Made by a program: the position numbers and the translations under genes
Shown: positions 53,351 through 61,186 of the stretch, piece by piece
How the letters are laid out: each line of letters starts with the position of its first letter
Position numbering within the stretch: position 1 is the stretch's first letter
The notes under the pieces: generated by a model
What the model saw: the letters and a program-made list of their open reading frames with translations, nothing else
Told to the model about the DNA's origin: nothing
Databases searched by the model: none
From: Pseudanabaena sp. FACHB-2040
GTDB taxonomy: Bacteria > Cyanobacteriota > Cyanobacteriia > Phormidesmidales > Phormidesmidaceae
Reading direction: 5' to 3'
DNA: 64,000 nucleotides
NCBI RefSeq assembly: GCF_014696715.1
Contig: NZ_JACJQO010000019.1
Location: 424,228-488,227, forward strand

Positions 53351-54400
53351 TCAGCTAGGCAAAATCAACGATCCGCGCGCCGGATTGAAGCTGTAATCTG
53401 GCAGCGGCTGGTAATCCGTAGCGTTCAAATGCTTAACTCGCTCTGCAAACACCTCGTGGAATCGCTCTAGGTGATCACAGAGCCAGTGATAATACTCGGG
53501 CCAGCGCTCCAGATCGTTCAGGTCCACATTTGGCAGGGCGCAGTAGATGGCGCAGGCTTTATCGTCGGCATGATCGTCCCAGATTAGCGGTAGCCCGATC
53601 TCCATCTCAATGGTCTCTTGCTCCTCCGCCAGCAAGTAAAAGTGGGGATGAGCATCTTCCCCAGCTAGATGCAGCTCGGTATAAAGGCAGCCATCCTCCC
53701 GATTAATGCTCGTGATAAGCCGAAAGCAGGCCCGCCCGATAGCAAACCTAATGGCATCAATCGGCTCAGGCGTACCGGGCTTGACAATGCTGCCCCGCCG
53801 CTCTATTTGCTGACACAGGCCGCTCCAAAAATCCAGGTTTTGCTGCTGAGTTTCGGTCAAGGGCTCTTCCTCAACTTCAGGCACCACCTCGACTTCAGGC
53901 ACCGTTTGCACCCAGCTTTGGGGCTGCGCTACCGGATTGAAATTGGCAGCCATCGCCACATTGCCAATTCGCCAAAGCTCAATCTCAAGACCAAAAAAGC
54001 TGATCTCTTCCTGGGTAATCTGGTTTAACCAATCCAGCGCTGCCCGATGCTCGGCTGAGAAATGACTGGCAATCCAGACAACATTGCAGACATCTAACCC
54101 CGCCGCGTAGGTAATCAGCCGGCCTAGATGGCTAAAATCTGTCGTCTCTAACTGATTTTCGATCAAAACCCAGCGATCAGTCGCCTGATCCCGGCACAGC
54201 AGATCCACCTGAAACGCACCCACCTGCTGCTCTTCAATGACAACTTCCAGCTCCATCCCAAGGGCGTCTCCCAGGAGCTTGAGGTTGTCAGCCTGCGCCA
54301 GCCAGGGCGTGAAATCGGTCTCTTCCCCCTGCCAGTAGGTAGACAAATCAATCTTTTCCAGTCTTCCCAGGGGTGGCCTGGCGGATGGCTCAGACGGCAT
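53351..54400 (-). CDS. DUF4268 / PD-(D/E)XK nuclease-like protein
   Basis: Residues 30-150 show a PD-(D/E)XK-type core: Glu in MELEVVIEE, Asp in QVDLLCRDQ, and VLIENQLETTDFSHLGRLITYAAGL, where E-x-Q replaces E-x-K. The C-terminal half (about 190-330) is DUF4268: LDFWSGLCQQIERR, YTELHLAGEDAHPHFYLL, DLERWPEYYHWLCDHL. Such proteins are widespread and of unknown role; some resemble restriction-type nucleases, but no methylase is adjacent. An acidic linker with two copies of PEVEVVPEVEEE-like text separates the halves. It is a single gene on the minus strand. Confidence 0.8.
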   Translation of the reverse strand: MPSEPSARPPLGRLEKIDLSTYWQGEETDFTPWLAQADNLKLLGDALGMELEVVIEEQQVGAFQVDLLCRDQATDRWVLIENQLETTDFSHLGRLITYAAGLDVCNVVWIASHFSAEHRAALDWLNQITQEEISFFGLEIELWRIGNVAMAANFNPVAQPQSWVQTVPEVEVVPEVEEEPLTETQQQNLDFWSGLCQQIERRGSIVKPGTPEPIDAIRFAIGRACFRLITSINREDGCLYTELHLAGEDAHPHFYLLAEEQETIEMEIGLPLIWDDHADDKACAIYCALPNVDLNDLERWPEYYHWLCDHLERFHEVFAERVKHLNATDYQPLPDYSFNPARGSLILPS

Positions 54401-54640
54401 CGCTAAACGCTCTCAAGCTGCTTTCCTTCGATCCTAACTGTTTAAGGGATGAATGCAGGTGTGGTTAGCAGGATTAGGGGGATTTGAGAGAGAGCTAGGG
54501 GCAGAGAGCTAAGAGCAAGAGAACTAGGAGGCTAGGGAACAAAGGGGTTAAAGGCAAAACACATGATTTAACAAAGTAGTTTTTTCGCCCTTTCACCCTT
54601 AACCCTCCACTCATCCACCCTCCGCCTCTACCCTCCACCC
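54401..54640. repeat. Purine/pyrimidine-biased tract between DUF4268 and trm1
   Basis: Positions about 54475-54560 are purine-rich (GAGAGAGCTAGGGGCAGAGAG and variants). Positions 54585-54650 are pyrimidine-rich with ACCCTCCACC repeats. The halves are partly complementary (GGGGTTAAAGG against CCCTTTCACCCTTAACC), so a loose hairpin is possible. No gene is supported here. Confidence 0.45.
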
Positions 54641-55783
54641 TCATTTCCGCTGACAATGACGAGCAACGGCAACACACTCAGCCATCGTGGCGTCTGTCTT
54701 AACAGCCTCCCAATCTAGGTGAGTAAGGGTGGCGCGAAAGTTGCGATCGCACAGCGCCTGTATCAACACTTCCCGCCGGGGAATATCCATTTGGCCCAGG
54801 CGGCCAATTTCTCCGAGGGGGTAGTAGTACGGCGGCATGTCTGCCTCGGCCTGCATAATTTCTAGCAGCTTAACCCGCTTGCCCCAGTCCCAATCAGCGG
54901 CCAAGCTTTTCATCTGACTCAGCCAGTGTGGGTCGTGGAGTGGCCCCAGCCAGAGCGGCCCGCTCAGCACCAGCGGATGGGGCTTGAGATAGGTTGCAAT
55001 GTATCGGTGGCAGGCGCACTGCACGCGTCCAAGCTGCCGCCAGCCCACCGTTTGAAAATGGCCGCAAACGTGGCAGTAGCCGATAAAGCCAGAATGCTCA
55101 GCTTCCAGAGGCACACCCATCACTAGCCGCACCATAACCCGGTGCACCTGTCCGTTAAAGAGCGAAAACAGCGGTTGGATGCTAAACCCTTTGGCAGCAG
55201 CCTGCTGCATAGCGTGACCTAGCAGCATTCGCAGACCCTGTTCATGCACTGCCGGATGGGATCGGGCATAGGTTCCAAAGGTTTGTAGGCTGTGCTCAGG
55301 ATCGTGCCCGCTGGTGGAGCGGCCATCGGTGCTGGTCAGATAGAGTAGGCCGCCTAGCCGAGTCGCCCACATGGCGGTGCTGGCGTAGGGCGACGGGCTA
55401 CCGAAGTTGTCGATATCTACCAGGTCATAAAAGTCTCGCTGCTGGTAGCAGTCAAAAAAAACCTGGTTGGCATCCTGATGGGTAATTCGGTAAGAGCGCG
55501 GCCTCATTCCAGTAGAGAGGTTGCGCTCTAGCACTTCTCGATGATCGGGGTTGGCTTCGTTGGCCCACACCCAATCGGCCTCTGCTTCTAGCTGGTAGCG
55601 CAGCGGTCTGACACCACAGCCTGTCATAGCATCTAGTACTCTGAGCTGACCGTTTTGTCGTTTATAGACCGCTGCTGCCAAAACAGCCAGATCCCGCCCT
55701 ACCTGACTTTGAGGTCGGTAGAAGGCGTTGTCTGTAAAGAATGTTGCTTTTCCTTCTTGATGCCACCCTGGGGGTGTGTTCAT
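54641..55783 (-). CDS. trm1: tRNA (guanine26-N2)-dimethyltransferase Trm1
   Basis: The 380-residue enzyme shows Trm1 features: ATFFTDNAFYRPQSQVGRDL, the SAM loop DAMTGCGVRPLRYQLEAEA, the catalytic-type VDIDNFGSPSPYAS, and a C-terminal zinc-binding region with CHVCGHF and QCACHRY. Trm1 makes N2,N2-dimethylguanosine at position 26 of tRNA. It is general in archaea and eukaryotes; among bacteria it is mainly known in Aquifex and cyanobacteria. Its ATG lies two bases after the DUF2103 stop, so the genes are one operon. Confidence 0.93.
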   Translation of the reverse strand: MNTPPGWHQEGKATFFTDNAFYRPQSQVGRDLAVLAAAVYKRQNGQLRVLDAMTGCGVRPLRYQLEAEADWVWANEANPDHREVLERNLSTGMRPRSYRITHQDANQVFFDCYQQRDFYDLVDIDNFGSPSPYASTAMWATRLGGLLYLTSTDGRSTSGHDPEHSLQTFGTYARSHPAVHEQGLRMLLGHAMQQAAAKGFSIQPLFSLFNGQVHRVMVRLVMGVPLEAEHSGFIGYCHVCGHFQTVGWRQLGRVQCACHRYIATYLKPHPLVLSGPLWLGPLHDPHWLSQMKSLAADWDWGKRVKLLEIMQAEADMPPYYYPLGEIGRLGQMDIPRREVLIQALCDRNFRATLTHLDWEAVKTDATMAECVAVARHCQRK

Positions 55784-55785
55784 GC

Positions 55786-56079
55786 CTAAGTCTGCATGGC
55801 CTGTGCGATCGCACCTTCTAGCCTAGCCTGATCAAGTTCGGTCAACACAAACACTTCTTGAACCGTTTTGCCCTTGCGAGCAATTAGTTTATAGCCGCCC
55901 CGTGTGGGCACAGATACTTTAATTCGCATATGCGGCGAATGCGCTCGTACATTTGCCAGCACTCCCGGCGTAACCGTCCGAATGCCAGGGTATTCAGATA
56001 ATTTTTCTAAGATAGGAATCAACCCTGGCAGATGAGTCGAGTGATTCCAGACAAGACGACCTTCAGAAGCGTTGGTCAT
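55786..56079 (-). CDS. DUF2103 protein
   Basis: The 97-residue protein has the pattern LVWNHSTHLPGLIPILEKL, GIRTVTPGVLANVRAHSPHM, RGGYKLIARKGKTVQEVFVL. It is basic and compact and could bind RNA, which would suit its position directly before trm1 (two-base gap). I recall this family as DUF2103, found in archaea and cyanobacteria; no function is established. Confidence 0.78.
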   Translation of the reverse strand: MTNASEGRLVWNHSTHLPGLIPILEKLSEYPGIRTVTPGVLANVRAHSPHMRIKVSVPTRGGYKLIARKGKTVQEVFVLTELDQARLEGAIAQAMQT

Positions 56080-56259
56080 AGCGGTATTAAAGTTAAATGC
56101 TATCTAAAAATCGACAATATCACCGAAGGGGGGCACTTTCGCAGACGCGGCAGTAAGCCCCTAAGAGATTGAAAATGCCCTCCTAAAGTCTTAAGGGTTT
56201 GAAATAATACTTTATGTTTCTGGCTGATTTTGCCGGGCTTTAGATATTCGCAACTGGGT

Positions 56260-56586
56260 TTAAGCCTTTTCCAGAGGAGCCATTGTTAGCCCCGCCCGAC
56301 TAAGCTGGCTGTGGTAAAGTTCAGCCTGCTCTAGCGGCCCTACCCAAACTGTTGCTTGGCCCTCGAAATGAATTTGATTGGTCAACTGCTTAGCCTGGTC
56401 GGCAGACATCCCAGGAATGTATTTGACCAAACAGCTGATCACATGATCAAACGTATTGAAATCATCGTTGAGCACAATGATTTTGTAATTAGGGTATGGA
56501 TTGCGCACTGTCTGACTGGTCTTTTCAGGCGCAATAGTCGGCGCAGCAGAAACAGCTCTCGGTGCGGCTGACACAACCCAGTTCAT
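56260..56586 (-). CDS. clpS: ATP-dependent Clp protease adaptor ClpS
   Basis: ClpS hands N-degron substrates to ClpC/ClpA. The 108-residue protein has YKIIVLNDDFNTFDHVI, with the NDD ligand-binding motif. The KYIPGMSADQAKQLTNQIHFEG and TVWVGPLEQAELYHSQL segments of the fold follow. A Pro/Ala/Ser N-terminal extension of about 25 residues, as in other cyanobacteria, precedes the domain. I used ATG 56586 (AGGA nearby); a GTG at 56619 would add 11 residues. It is one of four protein-quality genes in the window. Confidence 0.95.
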   Translation of the reverse strand: MNWVVSAAPRAVSAAPTIAPEKTSQTVRNPYPNYKIIVLNDDFNTFDHVISCLVKYIPGMSADQAKQLTNQIHFEGQATVWVGPLEQAELYHSQLSRAGLTMAPLEKA

Positions 56587-56771
56587 AGTCCTGTAGAGAA
56601 ACGCTTCATGAAAATACACTTACATGTCTACCCAGTCTACCGAATCTTGAAAATTTTGCAGAAAGGAATTCAAGCGGCAGACAGGAGCTTTTGATGCGAT
56701 CGCAAACCCATTGTTTGGCCGTCAGTAGTTTGGGACTGCTGACGGCCACAGGTGCTTCTCAGGCTTGACCT

Positions 56772-58193
56772 CTAAACGACCGCTAATGCTTCAGGCGCTG
56801 TCGTCCGGGTGGCTAGCTTAGCCAAGATGCCGTTAATGTTGGCCTTGGCATCTCCAAACAGCATTAGCGTGTTGTCTTTGTAAAACAAGGGATTATCGAC
56901 CCCAGCATAGCCCGCCGACAGGCTGCGCTTGAGCACCACTACCTGGCCCGCTTTCCACACCTCCATCACCGGCATACCGGCAATCGGGCTGCCAGGATCT
57001 TCCTGAGCAATAGGGTTCACCGTATCGTTAGCCCCAATTACCAGCACTAGGTCTGTCTGGGGAAAATCTTCGTTGATTTCATCCATTTCCAGCACAATGT
57101 CGTAGGGGACATTGGCTTCGGCCAGCAGCACGTTCATATGACCAGGCATCCGGCCCGCCACTGGGTGAATGCCAAATCGTACCTGCTTACCCTGCCGCCG
57201 CAAAATCTGGGTAATTTCAGAAATTGCGTGCTGTGCCTGAGCCACAGCCATGCCATACCCCGGCACAATAATAATGTCATTAGCCTGATCGAGTAGCTCT
57301 ACCGCTTCTTCAGCCGTGGTAGAAACTGCCTCACCCTGCTGGCCCTTCTGGCTGCTAGTCGAGCTTACACCCTCCCCAAAGCCGCCTAGCAGCACGTTGA
57401 GAAAAGAGCGGTTCATGCCCTTGCACATGATGTAGCTGAGAATGGCTCCGCTGCTGCCCACCAGCGTTCCCGCAATGATCAGCATGTCATTGCCCAGCAT
57501 AAAACCTGTCGCTGTTGAGGCCCAGCCAGAGTAGCTGTTGAGCATGGAAATGACTACCGCCATATCCGCGCCGCCAATGGCCAGCACGATGTGAACGCCA
57601 AAGATAGCTGCGATCGCAGCCATTCCTGCCAGCGGCACCAGCCCACCTGTGCCGGTTGCGCCCATAAACGGCACGATCAGCGCGATCATCGTTCCTAGCA
57701 TCGTCAGGTTAAGCAGATGGCGGGCAGGCAGCAGCAGTGGCTTACCGGGCAGCCTCCCCTGCAGCTTACCCACTGCCACCAGCGACCCGGTAAAGGTGAC
57801 CATGCCGATAAACACCCCAGCATAGATCTCCACCAGGTGAATGGTGTGCTCAGCTCCCTCATAGCCCGTACCAGGCCGCAGGTACTCAGCAAAGCCCACC
57901 AACACCGCCGCCAGACCCACAAAGCTGTTTAACAGGGCCACCATCTCTGGCATGCCCGTCATGGGCACCCGAGCTGCCGCCCAAACCCCAATCACAATGC
58001 CCAGTCCCAGAGCCCCGCCCTGGAGCCAGTAGCCCTGGCACACCAAGGCCGTCGCCAAAAACGCAACGACCATGCCAGCAATACCATAGAGGTTGCCGCG
58101 CTTAGCAGTTTCAGGGTAAGACAAACCGCCCAGACTGAGAATAAAAAGAGCGCTGGCCGCGATGTAGGCGACCGTGAGGAGATTATTTGACAT
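56772..58193 (-). CDS. pntB: NAD(P) transhydrogenase subunit beta
   Basis: PntB is the membrane and NADP(H)-binding subunit of proton-translocating transhydrogenase. The 473-residue protein has nine or so membrane segments in the first 280 residues. The NADP domain is 290-473, with [59 protein letters not shown] and [17 protein letters not shown]. It makes NADPH from NADH using the proton gradient of the thylakoid or plasma membrane. It follows pntA by 90 bases that hold a tandem repeat. Confidence 0.97.
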   Translation of the reverse strand: MSNNLLTVAYIAASALFILSLGGLSYPETAKRGNLYGIAGMVVAFLATALVCQGYWLQGGALGLGIVIGVWAAARVPMTGMPEMVALLNSFVGLAAVLVGFAEYLRPGTGYEGAEHTIHLVEIYAGVFIGMVTFTGSLVAVGKLQGRLPGKPLLLPARHLLNLTMLGTMIALIVPFMGATGTGGLVPLAGMAAIAAIFGVHIVLAIGGADMAVVISMLNSYSGWASTATGFMLGNDMLIIAGTLVGSSGAILSYIMCKGMNRSFLNVLLGGFGEGVSSTSSQKGQQGEAVSTTAEEAVELLDQANDIIIVPGYGMAVAQAQHAISEITQILRRQGKQVRFGIHPVAGRMPGHMNVLLAEANVPYDIVLEMDEINEDFPQTDLVLVIGANDTVNPIAQEDPGSPIAGMPVMEVWKAGQVVVLKRSLSAGYAGVDNPLFYKDNTLMLFGDAKANINGILAKLATRTTAPEALAVV

Positions 58194-58204
58194 AAGTGCT
58201 TTGG

Positions 58205-58258
58205 TAAAGGGTTGAGAAGGCAGAAGGTTGAGGGTTAAGGGCAGAAGGTTGAGGGTTG
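58205..58258. repeat. 21-base tandem repeat between pntA and pntB
   Basis: GGCAGAAGGTTGAGGGTTAA begins at 58219 and a near copy begins at 58240, a period of 21 bases. A partial GGGTTGAG lies before them at 58209. On the transcribed (minus) strand the tract is CT-rich. It sits inside the transhydrogenase operon, between stop and start. Confidence 0.75.
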
Positions 58259-58283
58259 TTCCGGTGCTCTATGGCCCTGTTAG

Positions 58284-59909
58284 CTACCTGTGAAACATGT
58301 TCAGCATTCGCTGGGTCACCATGAAGCCGCCAGCCACATTGACCATGCCAAGGACAACTGCGATCGCACCCAAGATCGTGACGGGTGAAGTCCAATCGCT
58401 AGAGATCTGCAGCATGCCACCGATGATGATGATGCCGCTAATCGCATTGGTAACGCTCATTAAAGGCGTATGTAGCGCCGGGGCCACATCCCAAATCACT
58501 TTCCAGCCCAGAAAAATCGAGAGTACAAACACCGTCAAGTGTGACAGGAATGAGTCTGGAGCCCAAAAGCCCACTGCAATCAAAGCCAGCGTGATCAGCG
58601 TGGTCCATACCACCGTGCCCAACCATCCTTTGTCAGGTTGAGCTGCTCCATCGGTTGATTTCCCTTCCTCTAGGTTCTGCGCCATCGGCTTTTCCTGAGC
58701 AGGCAGCGGCGCAGGTCGAGGTGCGGGCCAGGTAACTTCTCCAGCTCGCATCACCGTCGTTCCCCGAATCACCTCATCCTCAAAATTGAGGTTGTATTGG
58801 GCCGAACCCCCCAGGTCATGTAGCAGGTGGTAGAGGTTGGTGCCATAGAGTTGGCTAGCCTGAGAGGCCATGCGGCTAGGCAAATCGGTTAAGCCCACAA
58901 TCCTCACGCCACTGTGGCTAGAGACTTCGCCAGGTTGGGTCACTTCGCAGTTTCCCCCTTGCTCTGCCGCCATATCAACCACAACCGATCCCGGCTTCAT
59001 ACTCTCCACCATGTCCCGAGTAATCAGCAGGGGCGCTTTTTTACCCGGGATCAGCGCCGTGGTGACAATAATATCGACTTCCCTAGCTTGCTGAGCAAAC
59101 AGGGCCATCTCCGCTGCAATAAAGGCTGGGCTCATTTCCTTGGCATAGCCACCCGTCCCAGAGCCATCTTCCTGAAAATGCAGCTCTAGAAACTCAGCCC
59201 CCAAACTCTGCACCTGTTCCTTGACAGCAGGCCGAGTGTCAAAAGCTTTGACCACCGCACCCAGGCTACGGGCTGTGCCAATAGCTGCCAGACCCGCCAC
59301 CCCAGCCCCAATCACCAGCACCCGCGCCGGAGGCATTTTGCCCGCTGCCGTAATCTGTCCAGTGAAACAACGGCCAAACTGATTAGCAGCTTCTATCACA
59401 GCCCGGTAACCGGCGATATTGGCCATCGAGCTAAGGGCATCCATCTTCTGAGCCCGGGAAATGCGGGGCACTAGATCCATCGCCAACACCGTAGCCCGGC
59501 GCTCAGCTAGTTTGCCCATTAAGTCCGGGTTTTGGGCAGGCCAGATAAAGCTGATCAAAGTCTTTTCTGCAGGCAGCAAATCTGCCTCATGTGTCCCCAA
59601 AGTTGGGTGCTCAATCGGAGGCCGCACCTTCAACACGATGTCCGCTTGCTGCCAAATCGACTGGGGATCAGGCAGAATCTCACACCCTACCGCTGCATAG
59701 GCAGCATCGGGGAAACTGGCTGCCTCCCCAGCACCACTCTCAATCAAAACTTCAAAACCCAGCTTTTGCAGCTTTTTAGCCGTTTCAGGCGTAGCCGCTA
59801 CCCGGCTCTCTCCGGCAAACACCTCTTTGGGAATGCCAACCCGTTTAGGCTGATTCCCTCCAGCAGATTGAGTCTCTAAGCTGGTTTCTAGCTCAGTGGC
59901 TATAGTCAT
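58284..59909 (-). CDS. pntA: NAD(P) transhydrogenase subunit alpha (fused form)
   Basis: The 541-residue protein carries the NAD(H)-binding domain: RVGIPKEVFAGESRVAATPE, VIGAGVAGLAAIGTARSLGA, and DTRPAVKEQVQSLGAEFLEL. It also has three or four C-terminal membrane segments (from about residue 430: WTTLITLALIAVGFWAP, LTVFVLSIFLGW, AISGIIIIGGML). The alpha-1 and alpha-2 parts are therefore joined, as in E. coli, and not split as in many other bacteria. ATG 59909 is preceded by AAGGAGC; the frame opens at TTG 59945. It is the first gene of the pntA-pntB operon. Confidence 0.96.
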   Translation of the reverse strand: MTIATELETSLETQSAGGNQPKRVGIPKEVFAGESRVAATPETAKKLQKLGFEVLIESGAGEAASFPDAAYAAVGCEILPDPQSIWQQADIVLKVRPPIEHPTLGTHEADLLPAEKTLISFIWPAQNPDLMGKLAERRATVLAMDLVPRISRAQKMDALSSMANIAGYRAVIEAANQFGRCFTGQITAAGKMPPARVLVIGAGVAGLAAIGTARSLGAVVKAFDTRPAVKEQVQSLGAEFLELHFQEDGSGTGGYAKEMSPAFIAAEMALFAQQAREVDIIVTTALIPGKKAPLLITRDMVESMKPGSVVVDMAAEQGGNCEVTQPGEVSSHSGVRIVGLTDLPSRMASQASQLYGTNLYHLLHDLGGSAQYNLNFEDEVIRGTTVMRAGEVTWPAPRPAPLPAQEKPMAQNLEEGKSTDGAAQPDKGWLGTVVWTTLITLALIAVGFWAPDSFLSHLTVFVLSIFLGWKVIWDVAPALHTPLMSVTNAISGIIIIGGMLQISSDWTSPVTILGAIAVVLGMVNVAGGFMVTQRMLNMFHR

Positions 59910-60435
59910 GCAAGCTCCTTGTTGTGCAATAGACTGATTTGCCAACAGTCAAATTCAGGTCAGTATTTTTAGATTGGATTTAAGACTGGCAACGAACACA
60001 ACCTATAGACAAAGGCCGTTCTCGCTCGTTTTTTTAAGGATGGTCTCTGTGACAGCAGGATGAATTACTTAAAACCTTGTAGCCAGCTCCAGAATTTTGA
60101 CTCTAACGTTGAAACTCAGATATCTGTGGCAATCCACAAAGATTTCGTTAATAAAACGAAACTTTCTTAACGTTCATTCAACCAGCTTGAGCCTTCTCTA
60201 AAGCGCTATCTCTTGGATAGTAATGGATAGTCAAACTAACAACAAATGCTGCCGTTAAAACTTCAGAAATGTTTTATGAAATAGCTAGCTGCTCATGCCC
60301 TAGGTTTACTACGTTGTCACGATTTAGAGACATCAGGGCTATTCTACTGCCGCCAGAGAAATTGCCACAGCAGCCTCACTAAATCATTCCTTTTGTCCCA
60401 AAATAGGTAACATTCGTCGAATTTCCTGACTCCCC
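59910..60435. other. Divergent pntA / membrane-protein intergenic region
   Basis: About 525 bases between divergent genes. I see AT-rich stretches suitable for promoters, but no clear -35/-10 pair, terminator, tRNA or repeat. Two short frames of 36-37 codons (from about 60060 and 60272) have no recognisable product and are not called. Confidence 0.4.
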
Positions 60436-61035
60436 TTGCCTCATACCCCTATCCGCTCTTCAGTCCTACCTCTGGCCTCGTTCCGTCCCCTCATCATCGG
60501 TTTACTGTTTCTGCCCGCCGCACTGGGTCTCTTTAGACAAGTCATGAGAGGCTTGGGCTGGAGCCAAGGGGCTAGCCTTGACTGGCCCCTTGGCATCTTG
60601 GCTCTAGGGACCTTGTTGATTTGCCTGGAGCAGGCTCACATGGCGATCGCAGACCTGCAGCAAATCGAAGCCACCCAACAGCAGGTGCAAGACCGACGTC
60701 TAAATCGGTTTCACTGGGTCACTCTTAGCACTATTGCGATCGAACTAGCAGGTTTTTATGCGGCCAGTATCTGGATTGGCTGGGGAGCCTTGATCGTTTT
60801 GCTGAGTCAGGTCTGGTTTAACCTACTGGCCCGCATCCAATTGCAGCCTGGAACGACTAAGCCTGTTCGATCCTGCGGCGTAGCTCAGCGCCTACCTGTG
60901 TTGCTAGCCGATGGAGTCAGCCTGCTGCTGATCGGCCTATGGATCGCTCAAGTTGCGCCCATCTGGAATGCCGTCCTGCTGCTAGCAATCGTGCTTCTTT
61001 ACGGATGGGTAAAGTACATTCAGCCAGCCAAGTAA
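60436..61035 (+). CDS. Hypothetical membrane protein
   Basis: I do not recognise this 199-residue protein. It has five or so hydrophobic segments: LIIGLLFLPAALGLF, WPLGILALGTLLICL, LSTIAIELAGFYAASIWIGW with ALIVLLSQVWFNLLA, and LLADGVSLLLIGLWIAQV and AVLLLAIVLLYGWVKYI at the end. Between the second and third lies a polar helix (MAIADLQQIEATQQQVQDRRLNR). The start is a TTG at 60436 without a good ribosome-binding site, so the true N terminus may differ. The position of charged residues suggests a simple helical bundle in the inner or thylakoid membrane. Confidence 0.65.
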   Translation: MPHTPIRSSVLPLASFRPLIIGLLFLPAALGLFRQVMRGLGWSQGASLDWPLGILALGTLLICLEQAHMAIADLQQIEATQQQVQDRRLNRFHWVTLSTIAIELAGFYAASIWIGWGALIVLLSQVWFNLLARIQLQPGTTKPVRSCGVAQRLPVLLADGVSLLLIGLWIAQVAPIWNAVLLLAIVLLYGWVKYIQPAK

Positions 61036-61186
61036 TTTTTAGAGCTTTCAGGCAGATCTGTTCAAGCTTGTTGAGCAAGCCACTACAAGAAACATAGCAA
61101 CCTCAGCGGTACAGCCTAATCACTCCTCCAAGGCAGTTTTCAAAAAAGTGTCATCATGACTGTAAGAAACCCCTGTATTTTCTGTC

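Noticed and set aside
60060..60390. Possible small photosystem or membrane peptide genes in the pntA upstream spacer
   Set aside because: The 36-37 codon frames have no hydrophobic segment or match to known small thylakoid proteins.
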